A stretch of DNA of 64,000 bases, taken from contig NZ_JABMLK010000002.1 of assembly GCF_013394855.1 (NCBI RefSeq), forward strand, positions 1 to 64,000, in the 5' to 3' direction. The notes beneath the pieces were generated by a model. It saw only the letters and a list, made by a program, of their open reading frames with translations, searched no databases and was not told the DNA's origin. Of this stretch, positions 8,243 to 16,265 are shown piece by piece; position 1 is the stretch's first letter; every line of letters starts with the position of its first letter. Source of the stretch: Limnobaculum xujianqingii. Lineage in GTDB: Bacteria > Pseudomonadota > Gammaproteobacteria > Enterobacterales > Enterobacteriaceae. Both the position numbers and the translations under genes were made by a program.

Positions 8243-9064
8243 ATGGGTAAAAAATCAAAGTTTTTCCGTGTTGCTGTTGAAGGGGCGCTATGTGATGGGC
8301 GCACTTTAGAGCGTAAACACATCGAGCAAATGGCTGCAAATTATGATCCAAAAGTCTATTTGGCTCGCGCCAATCTTGAACACTTAAGAAGTGTTTACCC
8401 TGATAGCGTTTTTCGTAGCTATGGTGAAGTGCTGGCGGCTAAAACAGAGGAAGTTTCTGACGGTGCGCTGGCGGGTAAGTTAGCGCTATTGGTTCAGGTT
8501 GATGCCTCTGATGATTTGGTTGCACTAAATCAGTCAAAACAGAAGTTATCTACCAGCATTGAGTATTACGCAGAGTTTGCAGATACCGGTGAAGCCTATT
8601 TGGTTGGTCTGGCATTTACCGATAACCCCGCCAGTTTGGGAACTGAAATGATGATGTTCTGCGCCAATGCTCAGAGTAATCCGTTAGCCTCCCGAAAAAC
8701 CAATTTATTAACCTCTTTTACTGAGGCGCAGGAAACTACGCTTGATTTCGAAATTGAGCCAGAACCCAAGCCGAGCCTTTTATCCATGGTGAAAGGGATG
8801 TTAGGTAAAAACAGCAAACAGCAAGCTGATATTCAAAGCGATGTATCAGGCGCTGTAGAGCTACTCACCTCACACCAACAAACTTTAGCCGATCGTATTT
8901 CTGCAATGGAAAAACTGCAGGCAGACGACTCGCAAAAATCACAGCTAGAGCAACTATCGAAAGACTTCACCGATCTGAGAACTCAGTTATCAATAGAAGA
9001 TCGTAACTCAAGCCATCGCCCGCCAGCTACCGGCGGCGGCTCTTCAATCGTGACTGATTGCTAA
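8243..9064 (+). CDS. O: Capsid scaffolding protein / maturation protease gpO
   Basis: P2 gpO is both internal scaffold and head protease, cutting itself and capsid protein N. The 273-residue reading (P2 284) begins at the ATG giving MGKKSKFFRVAVEGA. A longer in-frame reading from 8123 adds a hydrophobic stretch that crosses the Ogr box and is unlikely to be translated. The N-terminal ~160 residues form the protease part (H at LEHLRS and the STSIEYYAEF block). The C-terminal part is Gln- and Lys-rich, helical and probably the scaffold. It opens the rightward late operon O-N-M-L. Confidence 0.92.
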   Translation: MGKKSKFFRVAVEGALCDGRTLERKHIEQMAANYDPKVYLARANLEHLRSVYPDSVFRSYGEVLAAKTEEVSDGALAGKLALLVQVDASDDLVALNQSKQKLSTSIEYYAEFADTGEAYLVGLAFTDNPASLGTEMMMFCANAQSNPLASRKTNLLTSFTEAQETTLDFEIEPEPKPSLLSMVKGMLGKNSKQQADIQSDVSGAVELLTSHQQTLADRISAMEKLQADDSQKSQLEQLSKDFTDLRTQLSIEDRNSSHRPPATGGGSSIVTDC

Positions 9065-9077
9065 GGAAAATTGATTA

Positions 9078-10169
9078 ATGAAAACCCTTACCCGCAAAGC
9101 ATATAACGGCTACTTAATCCAGCTCGCCAACCTGAATCATGTTGATGTTCAGGATTTATCTTCTAAATTTCCGGTAGATCCATCCGTCGAGCAGACTTTG
9201 GAAGAGAAAATCCAAGAATCAGCCGACTTCCTGAAAAATATCAATATTTCACCGGTAGATGATAAATCCGGTCAGGCTCTTGGCTTAGGTGCAGACCGCC
9301 CATGTGCGGGAACAACCGATACAACCACTCAAGAGCGCGAGCCAACCGACCCAACTAGCATGACTGCTGTTGAGTATGTTTGTGAGCAAACCAATTTTGA
9401 TACGTCGTTAACCTATAACAAGTTGGATTTATGGGCTAAGAAAAAGAATTTTCAGCCAATTATCAGAGATTCAATTATTAAGCGTCAGGCTTTAGACCGG
9501 ATCATGATCGGTTTCAATGGCGTTAAGCGTGAGAAAACATCTGATAAAACTACTAATAAGATGCTGCAGGATGTGAATGTTGGTTGGCTGCAGAAAATCA
9601 GAAATGACCGCCCAAGCCATGTTATGTCAGGTGTAACTGATGAATCCGGTCAGGTGATTGTAGATAAAATATATGTTGGCCCCGGTCATGATTATATCAA
9701 CCTCGATGCTGTTGTAATGGATGCCGTTGATAACATTATTGCGGAACACTTCCAAGATGATGATCAGCTAGTGGTTATCTGTGGCCGTAAGTTACTCAGT
9801 GATAAATATTTCCCTCTGGTTAATAAAGAGCAAGAAAACACAGAGCAGCTAGCTGCAGGCTTAATTATCAGCCAAAAACGGTTAGGTGGTTTGTGGGCGG
9901 TTCGGGTGCCTTATTTCCCAGCTAACGCAATGTTAATTACCCGCTTAGATAACCTGTCTATCTACTGGCAAGAAGGGACGCGCCGCCGTTCAATTATCGA
10001 CAATCCAAAGCGTGACCGTATCGAAAACTATGAGTCAGTGAATGAGGCTTACGTTGTTGAAGATTACGACTGTGCCGTTTTGATTGAAAACATTGTTATT
10101 GGCCCAAAAGCGGAAGTGATCGAAGAGCCAGAAGATGAAGCGCCGAAAACAGATGGCGCAGAGGCTTAA
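9078..10169 (+). CDS. N: Major capsid protein precursor gpN
   Basis: This is the P2 gpN family HK97-fold capsid protein. The 363 residues compare with 357 in P2 and match along the length, including GFNGVKREKTSD, a block with DVNVGWLQKIRN, and the C-terminal IENYESVNEAYVVEDY segment. The acidic C-terminal tail (EEPEDEAPK) is slightly longer than in P2. The N-terminus is expected to be trimmed by gpO. AAGGA precedes the start, 13 bp after the O stop, and gene M follows after two bases, so O, N and M are one transcript. Confidence 0.96.
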   Translation: MKTLTRKAYNGYLIQLANLNHVDVQDLSSKFPVDPSVEQTLEEKIQESADFLKNINISPVDDKSGQALGLGADRPCAGTTDTTTQEREPTDPTSMTAVEYVCEQTNFDTSLTYNKLDLWAKKKNFQPIIRDSIIKRQALDRIMIGFNGVKREKTSDKTTNKMLQDVNVGWLQKIRNDRPSHVMSGVTDESGQVIVDKIYVGPGHDYINLDAVVMDAVDNIIAEHFQDDDQLVVICGRKLLSDKYFPLVNKEQENTEQLAAGLIISQKRLGGLWAVRVPYFPANAMLITRLDNLSIYWQEGTRRRSIIDNPKRDRIENYESVNEAYVVEDYDCAVLIENIVIGPKAEVIEEPEDEAPKTDGAEA

Positions 10170-10171
10170 TA

Positions 10172-10831
10172 ATGACTAGTCCAGCTCGCCGTCATGTAGT
10201 CCGCGTTTCTGCTCAAGAGGCCGCCCGAAAGGGCGGCTCATATCAGTACGCCAGCGCATATGAACTGATGTTGGTTAAGTTAAATGCCGATCGCCAGCGG
10301 TTGCGGTTAGTCCAATCTGTAGAGAAAAAGGCAGAACTTAAGAAAAAGTTATTGCCTGAGTACTCGCCGTGGGTGGCCGGGGTTTTATCGCACGGTATAG
10401 GCCATCAGGATGATGTTGTTATGTTTATCATGATTTGGCGTATTGATACCGGTGACTTGTCCGGTGCGTTGGATATCGCTGAGTATGCCCTAAAACATGA
10501 TCTTGCCATGCCCACGCGATTTAATCGCCAGACTGCCTGCGCAATTGCTGAAGAGGTTGCCGAATATGGATCTCGTAGTTATGGGGCTAAATTGCCGGTT
10601 GATTTACCTCTACTGATGCGAGCCTTAGAGCTAACTGATGGCAAAGATATGCCTGATGAAGTCAGAGCCAAGCTGCATAAGATTATTGGCTTTGCTGAAC
10701 GCTCACGAAATAACCCTGTTATCGCCCTTAATCATTTAACTCGCGCCTTACATTTGCATAGTAAATGCGGTGTGAAAAAGGATATCGACGGGTTAGAGAG
10801 AGAGATAAGAAACGCCGCTAAAAGCGGATAA
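10172..10831 (+). CDS. M: Terminase small subunit gpM
   Basis: This is the P2 gpM family small terminase subunit (Phage_term_smal), which recognises the cos region and recruits gpP. At 219 residues it is a little shorter than P2 gpM (247). Typical features are the basic N-terminus (SPARRHVVRVSAQEAARKG), the block LPEYSPWVAGVL and a helical C-terminal half. It begins two bases after N and is followed by an 86-bp gap before L that contains a GC-rich segment. Confidence 0.93.
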   Translation: MTSPARRHVVRVSAQEAARKGGSYQYASAYELMLVKLNADRQRLRLVQSVEKKAELKKKLLPEYSPWVAGVLSHGIGHQDDVVMFIMIWRIDTGDLSGALDIAEYALKHDLAMPTRFNRQTACAIAEEVAEYGSRSYGAKLPVDLPLLMRALELTDGKDMPDEVRAKLHKIIGFAERSRNNPVIALNHLTRALHLHSKCGVKKDIDGLEREIRNAAKSG

Positions 10832-10917
10832 AAGAACGTGCCAACGCGCGGGGCGGCACGGGTAAGTGTTGAATTAAACGCTTATTCCGTCCACCGCCCA
10901 ACCTAACAGGGAATAAC

Positions 10918-11382
10918 ATGAAATTTATTACCGCTAATCCACCGCCAGAAAATGAAGAGCCAATCGTTAATACCAATTTTTGGCCCTCTGTTGATTTGGC
11001 TGATTTACGGGATGTTATGCGTATTGATGGAACCGTATCTACTCAACGGCTCCGGCATATTGCGTTAAATGAAATTGCCAGTGTGAATGGTGAGCTTTTT
11101 GTCTGGCGAGATGAGCAAAAAGCTAAAGGTTACTCGTCTTTAAGTGCCGTTCCGGCGGATTCCATTGGCGGCCATAGCATCCATTTATTCAGATATAAGC
11201 AGGCCGTGTATTGTAAGACCAAAGCCGGGTTACTTGAACGTTACCGGGATTATGACGCGACCAATTCAGGCAACCAGAAAGCTGAGGAAATGCCGGATTC
11301 TATTGATGATTTACGCCGTGATGCGGCTTGGGCCATTAGCGAGATCCAAGGCTTGCCTCATAGCACCGTTGAATTGATATGA
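10918..11382 (+). CDS. L: Head completion/stabilisation protein gpL
   Basis: P2 gpL closes the filled head and forms the head-to-tail connector. The 154-residue product (P2 169) shows the family pattern FWPSVDLADLRDVMRIDGTV near the start and the motif RDAAWAISEIQG near the end, with AGLLERYRDYD in the middle. The ATG follows AACAGGGA. Its last four bases overlap the start of gene X (ATGA), as in P2. Confidence 0.93.
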   Translation: MKFITANPPPENEEPIVNTNFWPSVDLADLRDVMRIDGTVSTQRLRHIALNEIASVNGELFVWRDEQKAKGYSSLSAVPADSIGGHSIHLFRYKQAVYCKTKAGLLERYRDYDATNSGNQKAEEMPDSIDDLRRDAAWAISEIQGLPHSTVELI

Positions 11383-11582
11383 AAGTTATCGCACATCAGG
11401 GAGATACCGTGGATGCCATCTGTTGGCGGTATTACCAGCGTACAGCCGGTGTCACTGAGTTAGTGTTAAGAGCTAATCCTGGTCTATCAGATCTTGGTGT
11501 GATTATTCCGCATGGCACACCGGTAGAACTACCGGATATCGCGCCGGTAACAAATAGAAAAATGGTACAGCTATGGGATTAG
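11379..11582 (+). CDS. X: Tail protein gpX (LysM-like)
   Basis: The 67-residue protein has the same length as P2 gpX and a LysM-like fold pattern, with DTVDAICWRYY, VTELVLRANPGL and PHGTPVELP. It is a small tail protein needed for tail assembly. The start overlaps the L stop (ATGA) and the end overlaps the holin gene by ten bases, so L, X and Y are coupled. Confidence 0.94.
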   Translation: MKVIAHQGDTVDAICWRYYQRTAGVTELVLRANPGLSDLGVIIPHGTPVELPDIAPVTNRKMVQLWD

Positions 11583-11824
11583 TTGAGCGCTTGATTTTGG
11601 ATATATCTAACTGGCTGGATCGTCATATCACAAATCTTAGCTACTCAATGTCTGTTCTTGTTACCACTTGCGGTGCGATGACATTGCAAGAATGGATGTA
11701 TGTAACAGGGATCGCTGTGGCAATCGGTACGTTCTTTGTTAATTGGCACTATCGCCGGAAAACAGCACGGATATTAAAAGATTTAGGAATAAGTCAGAGG
11801 ATTTATGAAGAAACTAACAGGTAG
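11573..11824 (+). CDS. Y: Holin (gene Y position; HP1-family-like)
   Basis: The 83-residue protein has one clear hydrophobic segment (about 45-62, MYVTGIAVAIGTFFVNW), followed by a basic tail HYRRKTARILK. That architecture and wording resemble holins of the HP1 group rather than P2 gpY, which has several membrane segments. It would form the membrane lesion that lets the endolysin act. It overlaps X at its start and K at its end, the usual lysis-cassette arrangement. The holin role rests on position plus the membrane segment. The exact family is less sure. Confidence 0.8.
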   Translation: MGLVERLILDISNWLDRHITNLSYSMSVLVTTCGAMTLQEWMYVTGIAVAIGTFFVNWHYRRKTARILKDLGISQRIYEETNR

Positions 11825-12341
11825 TGCCTGCGTTATTACTGCAGTATTAGGTATTTTCTGGACGCTGCCCGGCGCGGATTCGTTGCGGGTTAGTGATGAT
11901 GCTATCCAACTTATTGCTGAATTTGAAGGCTGTAGAACTAATGCCTATCAATGTTCAGCCGGTGTCTGGACAAATGGAATCGGTCATACCAAAGGCGTTA
12001 AACGTGGTGATACAGCAACAACAGATAAGATCGCTAGATTCTTGATTGAGGATATTACTGATGCTGAACGTTGCGTTATGTCTAAGTTAAATGGCGAAAA
12101 TATGCCTCAGAGTGTTTTAGATGCCAGCGCATCGTTAGTACTGAATGTTGGCTGTCAGGCGGCAATATATAATCGAAAACAAAAAAGGCCAACCTATTTA
12201 GCAGCGCATGCAACTCAACGAAACTGGCGCGCCATGTGTAATGAGTTCGGCGGCTTTAAATATGCAGCCGGAAAAGTTTCGCCGGGATTAGAACGCCGGA
12301 GGGCTGCTGAAACTAAATTATGTTTATCGGGGGTTCGGTGA
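11805..12341 (+). CDS. K: Endolysin (GH24 lysozyme, gene K position)
   Basis: A T4-type muramidase of 178 residues that cuts peptidoglycan at lysis. The catalytic pattern E-8-C-5-T is visible: E in AEFEGCR, C in AYQCS, T in VWTNGIGHT. Cys therefore replaces the usual Asp, a variant known in phage lysozymes. A hydrophobic N-terminus (ACVITAVLGIFWTLPGA) suggests export by Sec, either as a signal-arrest-release anchor or a cleavable signal. Several other Cys residues could form disulfides in the periplasm. It overlaps holin Y at its start and LysB at its end (TGATG). Confidence 0.92.
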   Translation: MKKLTGSACVITAVLGIFWTLPGADSLRVSDDAIQLIAEFEGCRTNAYQCSAGVWTNGIGHTKGVKRGDTATTDKIARFLIEDITDAERCVMSKLNGENMPQSVLDASASLVLNVGCQAAIYNRKQKRPTYLAAHATQRNWRAMCNEFGGFKYAAGKVSPGLERRRAAETKLCLSGVR

Positions 12342-12766
12342 TGAAACTAACCGCTGTATTTATTATTTCTATTATCGCTGCTGTTATTTTCTTGTTATGG
12401 CGGGTTGATTATTTATCCGCTAAATGGGACAACGCAAAATTACTGATTAATACCCGTGATAACACCATTAATGAATTAAATAAAAGCATTGAAAAATTGG
12501 CTTCATTAAAGCGTGATAATGATAAGGCTCAGGTTATTCATCAACAGCAATTAACGAAAACAACTGAACGGCTTAATATCAAAAATAAGCAATTACAGAG
12601 ACTGACTCATGAAAACGAAATGTTACGCGACTGGTTTAATTCTGGCTTGCCTCCTGATGTTATCAGGTTGCGCCAAAGGCCCGCCATCAACGGCGCGTCA
12701 GATTATCGTAAATGGTTGTCCGAGCGTGACAGCTTGCCAGTTTCCGGCCCAGAATCCATTCACTAA
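12341..12766 (+). CDS. lysB: Inner-membrane spanin LysB (i-spanin)
   Basis: This is an Rz-like i-spanin of 141 residues. An N-terminal membrane anchor (AVFIISIIAAVIFLLW) is followed by a long charged periplasmic coiled coil (about 20-90). With LysC it joins the inner and outer membranes to complete lysis. The ATG at 12341, overlapping the K stop as TGATG, is preferred over one at 12320 that would lie within K. LysC is nested out of frame in its 3' half. Confidence 0.88.
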   Translation: MKLTAVFIISIIAAVIFLLWRVDYLSAKWDNAKLLINTRDNTINELNKSIEKLASLKRDNDKAQVIHQQQLTKTTERLNIKNKQLQRLTHENEMLRDWFNSGLPPDVIRLRQRPAINGASDYRKWLSERDSLPVSGPESIH

Positions 12767-12902
12767 CGGTGATCTGGATGATGTGGCGAATCAGTTAGAG
12801 TTGGCGCTATATCAGTGCGCTGAAAAGGTTGATATGATTTTAAATTGCCAGCGAGATATTAATAATGATAAAGCCGGATTCTCTGAGGGATATGCTCAAT
12901 AA
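12609..12902 (+). CDS. lysC: Outer-membrane spanin LysC (o-spanin lipoprotein)
   Basis: A 97-residue Rz1-like lipoprotein is encoded in the +1 frame inside lysB and runs 136 bp past its end. The signal peptide ends in a clear lipobox (MLSGC, Cys21), and a proline-containing stretch follows. The pair with LysB forms the spanin complex in the envelope. The nested arrangement is typical of P2-type phages and identifies the gene despite low conservation. It overlaps the start of gene R. Confidence 0.88.
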   Translation: MKTKCYATGLILACLLMLSGCAKGPPSTARQIIVNGCPSVTACQFPAQNPFTNGDLDDVANQLELALYQCAEKVDMILNCQRDINNDKAGFSEGYAQ

Positions 12903-13284
12903 GAGTGTTGATTTTGTCCGTAAATCACCTGAGAGCCTACATGTATTTATTAAAGACGGAAAAGTTATTTCTACGTTGGGTCCTTCACTATCATTCGAAT
13001 ATCAGTATGTGATGAATATATTGATTACTGATTATTCAGGTGACGCCAATTTATTAATCGTACCGATCTTGTATTGGCTGAGAAAAAATCAGCCAGATAT
13101 ATTAACTGCTGAATCTGACGGCTTTAGATTTGAGGTCGATTTTCTGAATCATCAACAACAGGATATTGATATTTCATTACGGCTAACGGAGCGCGTTATT
13201 GCCAGTATGAAAGATGGCGCTATTTTTATTCAAAATATTCCTGAACCACCACCACCTATTAGTGATGAATGGGCTATGCCATGA
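12865..13284 (+). CDS. R: Tail completion protein gpR
   Basis: P2 gpR-type tail terminator/completion protein of 139 residues (P2 155). Recognised by family phrases such as MIKPDSLRDMLN, DYSGDANLLIVPILYWLRKNQP and DISLRLTERV. It caps the tail tube and joins it to the head. The start lies inside lysC and the stop overlaps the S start (ATGA). The Pro-rich C-terminus EPPPPISDEW is also common in the family. Confidence 0.92.
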   Translation: MIKPDSLRDMLNKSVDFVRKSPESLHVFIKDGKVISTLGPSLSFEYQYVMNILITDYSGDANLLIVPILYWLRKNQPDILTAESDGFRFEVDFLNHQQQDIDISLRLTERVIASMKDGAIFIQNIPEPPPPISDEWAMP

Positions 13285-13718
13285 GTGACTTACATCAGGT
13301 AGATCAAGCCATTGCCGCATTAATTAACCGGACATCACCTGCAAGTCGCCGCAAGATGAACTCTGCGTTAGTGCGAAAGTTACGCCAGCGCCAGCAGATA
13401 AGTATCCAGAAACAGCAAGCCCCGGACGGAACGCCTTACGCCCCACGAAAAAATAAGAAGCCGGGCAAGCGGGTAATGTTCCGCCGGTTACGTACCGTTC
13501 GTTTTATGAAAACGCGATCTACGCCCGATGATATGACTATTTCATTTACTCAGGGTGTGCAGAATATAGCGCGGATCCATCATTATGGGCTGAGAGAGAA
13601 AATAGAAACCAGAGGGCGGAAACTTGAAATTAAATACGCTCGGCGGCAGTTGATTGGTCTTACTCATCATGATGTGGAAATTATCGGTGATTCAATTATC
13701 GATTTTCTCAGTAAATAA
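13281..13718 (+). CDS. S: Tail completion protein gpS
   Basis: P2 gpS-type tail completion protein (phage virion morphogenesis family), 145 residues from the ATG that overlaps the R stop. An in-frame ATG at 13269 would extend it by four residues. The basic block QQAPDGTPYAPRKNKK and the later IHHYGLREKI are conserved in the family. It acts with R in tail termination. Next comes the late promoter region of the V operon; P2's orf30 cargo position between S and V is empty here. Confidence 0.93.
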   Translation: MSDLHQVDQAIAALINRTSPASRRKMNSALVRKLRQRQQISIQKQQAPDGTPYAPRKNKKPGKRVMFRRLRTVRFMKTRSTPDDMTISFTQGVQNIARIHHYGLREKIETRGRKLEIKYARRQLIGLTHHDVEIIGDSIIDFLSK

Positions 13719-13726
13719 ATTCAATT

Positions 13727-13744
13727 TGTGTCACCTCTGGCACA
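13727..13744 (+). promoter_or_regulatory. Ogr-type activator box ahead of V
   Basis: TGTGTCACCTCTGGCACA fits TGT-N12-ACA and matches the boxes at 8124 and 17967. It lies in the 73-bp gap between S and V, where P2 has its V late promoter. The centre is only about 56 bp from the V start codon, so the leader would be very short if the P2 spacing of ~55 bp holds. Confidence 0.78.
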
Positions 13745-13791
13745 CCTTTAATTAATCCAAAAATTGTCAGGTAATCGGCACACTACCCGTT

Positions 13792-14412
13792 ATGAATAAT
13801 CTTGATGTAATAACCGACCTGAGAAGGCGTTTAGATAATTTATTGCGTGTTGGTGTTATATCTGCGCTCGATCCTGCTCGTCCATATTGTCGGGTTAAAA
13901 CCGGGGAGCTTGAGACCGGCTGGATAAAATGGATATGTCAGCGTGCCGGGGGCGATTCTGATTGGTGGCCACCAACGGTAGGCGAACAATCTCTATTATT
14001 GTGTTTGGGGGGCGAACTGACGACGGCCTTTGCTTTGGTGGGTATTTATTCCGACGATCATCCGCCGCCGTCCCTGTCACCAACGGCCCGGAAAATTAAG
14101 TTTTCTGATGGTGCAGTTATTGAGTATGAGGCCGCAACCAGTACGTTAAACGTTGATGGAGCCAAGACAGTTTTAATTGATAACGCCGATCTGATAACTG
14201 CCAATGCAGGAACCAAGATAATGCTTAACTCGCCGGTTGTTGAGTGTTCAAGTTTATTAATCACTCAATCTCTGCAGGTGAACGGCGGCGGGACGATGAA
14301 AGGCAATATTAATCATAGTGGCGGCAGTTTCTCATCAAATGGCGTGGTTGTTGATACTCATATTCATGATGGTGTTAAACAGGGCAGTGATTCATCAGGG
14401 AGGCCGAGATAA
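13792..14412 (+). CDS. V: Baseplate spike protein gpV
   Basis: This is the P2 gpV spike (gp45-like), the trimeric membrane-piercing tip of the tail, 206 residues (P2 211). The N-terminal OB-fold region has RVKTGELETGWIKWICQRAG and DWWPPTVGEQ. The C-terminal part is a beta-helix ending in THIHDG, whose HxH motif binds iron at the spike apex. It heads the V-W-J-I-H-G operon and overlaps W by one base (TAATG). The ribosome binding site is weak. Confidence 0.95.
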   Translation: MNNLDVITDLRRRLDNLLRVGVISALDPARPYCRVKTGELETGWIKWICQRAGGDSDWWPPTVGEQSLLLCLGGELTTAFALVGIYSDDHPPPSLSPTARKIKFSDGAVIEYEAATSTLNVDGAKTVLIDNADLITANAGTKIMLNSPVVECSSLLITQSLQVNGGGTMKGNINHSGGSFSSNGVVVDTHIHDGVKQGSDSSGRPR

Positions 14413-14753
14413 TGTATTTAGGTATGAACGCCGATACCGGGCGCAGTATTTCCGATTTGGATCATATCCGCCAGTCGGTGAAAGATATCATTATTACACC
14501 GATTGGCTCCAGAATTGCCCGCCGGGAATACGGTTCATTGCTGTTCAGGCTCATTGACCAACCCCAAAATGATGTAACCCGATTAAGAATGATGTCAGCT
14601 ATTTATAGTGCTCTCACCCGGTGGGAATCTCGCATTCAGCTAACCGATATTGATGTACAGCCTTCTTTTGATGGAACGATGGTTGTTACGTTTAGTGGTA
14701 AGCGAATAGATACAGATATGAACGTTAATTTTGAACTGCCAATAGGGGGCTAG
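14412..14753 (+). CDS. W: Baseplate wedge protein gpW (gp25-like)
   Basis: A 113-residue gp25-like baseplate protein (P2 gpW 115). The family core IITPIGSRIARREYGS is seen at about residues 32-48, together with IRQSVKDI just before it. It forms the baseplate wedge with J. It overlaps the V stop by one base, and J starts two bases after its stop. Confidence 0.95.
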   Translation: MYLGMNADTGRSISDLDHIRQSVKDIIITPIGSRIARREYGSLLFRLIDQPQNDVTRLRMMSAIYSALTRWESRIQLTDIDVQPSFDGTMVVTFSGKRIDTDMNVNFELPIGG

Positions 14754-14755
14754 CG

Positions 14756-15667
14756 ATGAGTGGCGCTATTGATTTAAACCAGTTACCCGCCCCTGATGTG
14801 ATTGAGTCATTGGATTTTGAAGTAATTTTTCAAGAGCGAAAGCAGCGGTTAATTTCACTTTATCCAGAAGAACAGCAGTCCAATGTTGAGGCGACATTGC
14901 AGTTTGAATCTGAGCCAATCGTTAAGCTACTGCAGGAGAATGCTTACCGTGAGTTGGTGCTCAGACAGCGAGTTAATGAGGCCGCACGCGCCGTGATGGT
15001 TGCTTATTCTGGCGGTAATGACTTGGATAACTTAGCGGCAAATTACAATGTTGAACGTCTTGTTATTCATCCTGCAGATAGTAAGTCCATTCCCCCGGTT
15101 GCTGCAGTGATGGAGTCTGATAGTGATTTAAGGCTGAGATTGCCTCAAGCCTTTGAGGGGATGAGCGTTGCCGGGCCTACTGGCGCTTATGAGTTTCATG
15201 CCAGAAGCGCTGATGGTAGGGTGTCTGATGTGTCAGCAATCAGCCCGCGCCCGGCTGAGGTATTAATATCAGTTTTATCCAGAGAAGGCACCGGTCAGGC
15301 AAGTAGCGATCTTATTTCAATTATTAATAAAGCGCTTAATGATGAGAACGTGCGCCCGGTTGCTGACCGTGTGACGGTTCAATCAGCGGAAATAATTAAA
15401 TATCAAATAGAAGCCAATTTATGGTTTTATCCGGGGCCTGAGTCTGAGCCTGTGCGATTAGCGGCAGAAAATAAGCTAAGGGAATATATAGCAATACAAC
15501 GGCGGTTAGGCCGGGATATTAGGAAAAGTGCTATTTATGCCGCCTTAACCGTTGAAGGAGTCCAGCGCGTTGAGTTAATCAGCCCGGCTGAGGATGTGGT
15601 TTTGGATAAGACTCAGGCGGCTTATTGTTCCTCATATCAAATTGGTTTTGGTGGATATGATGAGTAA
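14756..15667 (+). CDS. J: Baseplate assembly protein gpJ
   Basis: P2 gpJ family baseplate protein (Baseplate_J), 303 residues against 302 in P2. Family blocks include IDLNQLPAPDVIE, AARAVMVAYSGGNDLDNLAA, RLRLPQAFEGMSVAGPTGAYEFHA and a C-terminal EGVQRVELISPAED. It forms the wedge that transmits the contraction signal from fibre to sheath. It follows W in the operon, and its stop overlaps the start of I. Confidence 0.96.
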   Translation: MSGAIDLNQLPAPDVIESLDFEVIFQERKQRLISLYPEEQQSNVEATLQFESEPIVKLLQENAYRELVLRQRVNEAARAVMVAYSGGNDLDNLAANYNVERLVIHPADSKSIPPVAAVMESDSDLRLRLPQAFEGMSVAGPTGAYEFHARSADGRVSDVSAISPRPAEVLISVLSREGTGQASSDLISIINKALNDENVRPVADRVTVQSAEIIKYQIEANLWFYPGPESEPVRLAAENKLREYIAIQRRLGRDIRKSAIYAALTVEGVQRVELISPAEDVVLDKTQAAYCSSYQIGFGGYDE

Positions 15668-16265
15668 TCAGTTATTGCCTACTGGCTCATCTTTGTTGGA
15701 AATCGCAGCTGCAAAAGCGTTAGCTGATATCGATCAGCTCTCAGTGCCTCTGAGGGAACTTTGGGATCCAAACCTTTGCCCTGCTAATTTTCTGCCTTAT
15801 TTGGCTTGGGCTTTCTCTGTCGATTATTGGGATAGTAACTGGCCCGAACAGGTGAAACGTAATGCTGTTTCTGCGTCTTATTATATTCACCGGCACAAAG
15901 GCACTATTGCCGCCATTCGCCGAGTTGTTGAACCATTGGGTTATTTAATCCGTGTTGTTGAATGGTGGAAATCTGGTGATATTCCGGGAACATTTCGGCT
16001 TGATGTTGGTGTCTTGGAAACGGGTATCACTGATGAAATGTATCGGGAGTTAGAGCGGTTAATTAATGATGCAAAACCCTGCAGCCGCCACCTTATCGGA
16101 CTCTCGATTAATTTAGAAACTCAGGGCCGCGCTTATATTGCTTGTTCTAGTTATAGCGGGGATGAATTAACTATATATCCATACGTGCCGGATGAAATTG
16201 TTATTAGCAGTAATATTAATACGGCTGGCGTACTTCACTTAATAGACATAATGAGAATAGAGTAA
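15660..16265 (+). CDS. I: Tail protein gpI
   Basis: P2 gpI-type tail protein (Tail_P2_I), a baseplate component linking the tail fibre. The 201-residue reading starts MSNQLLPTGSSLLE, matching the P2 start; longer in-frame readings lie within J. Conserved parts are LCPANFLPYLAWAFSVDYWD and HKGTIAAIRRVVEPLGYLI. It is about 25 residues longer than P2 gpI (176) at the C-terminus, in a part not conserved in P2. The last base overlaps gene H (TAATG). Confidence 0.95.
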   Translation: MSNQLLPTGSSLLEIAAAKALADIDQLSVPLRELWDPNLCPANFLPYLAWAFSVDYWDSNWPEQVKRNAVSASYYIHRHKGTIAAIRRVVEPLGYLIRVVEWWKSGDIPGTFRLDVGVLETGITDEMYRELERLINDAKPCSRHLIGLSINLETQGRAYIACSSYSGDELTIYPYVPDEIVISSNINTAGVLHLIDIMRIE

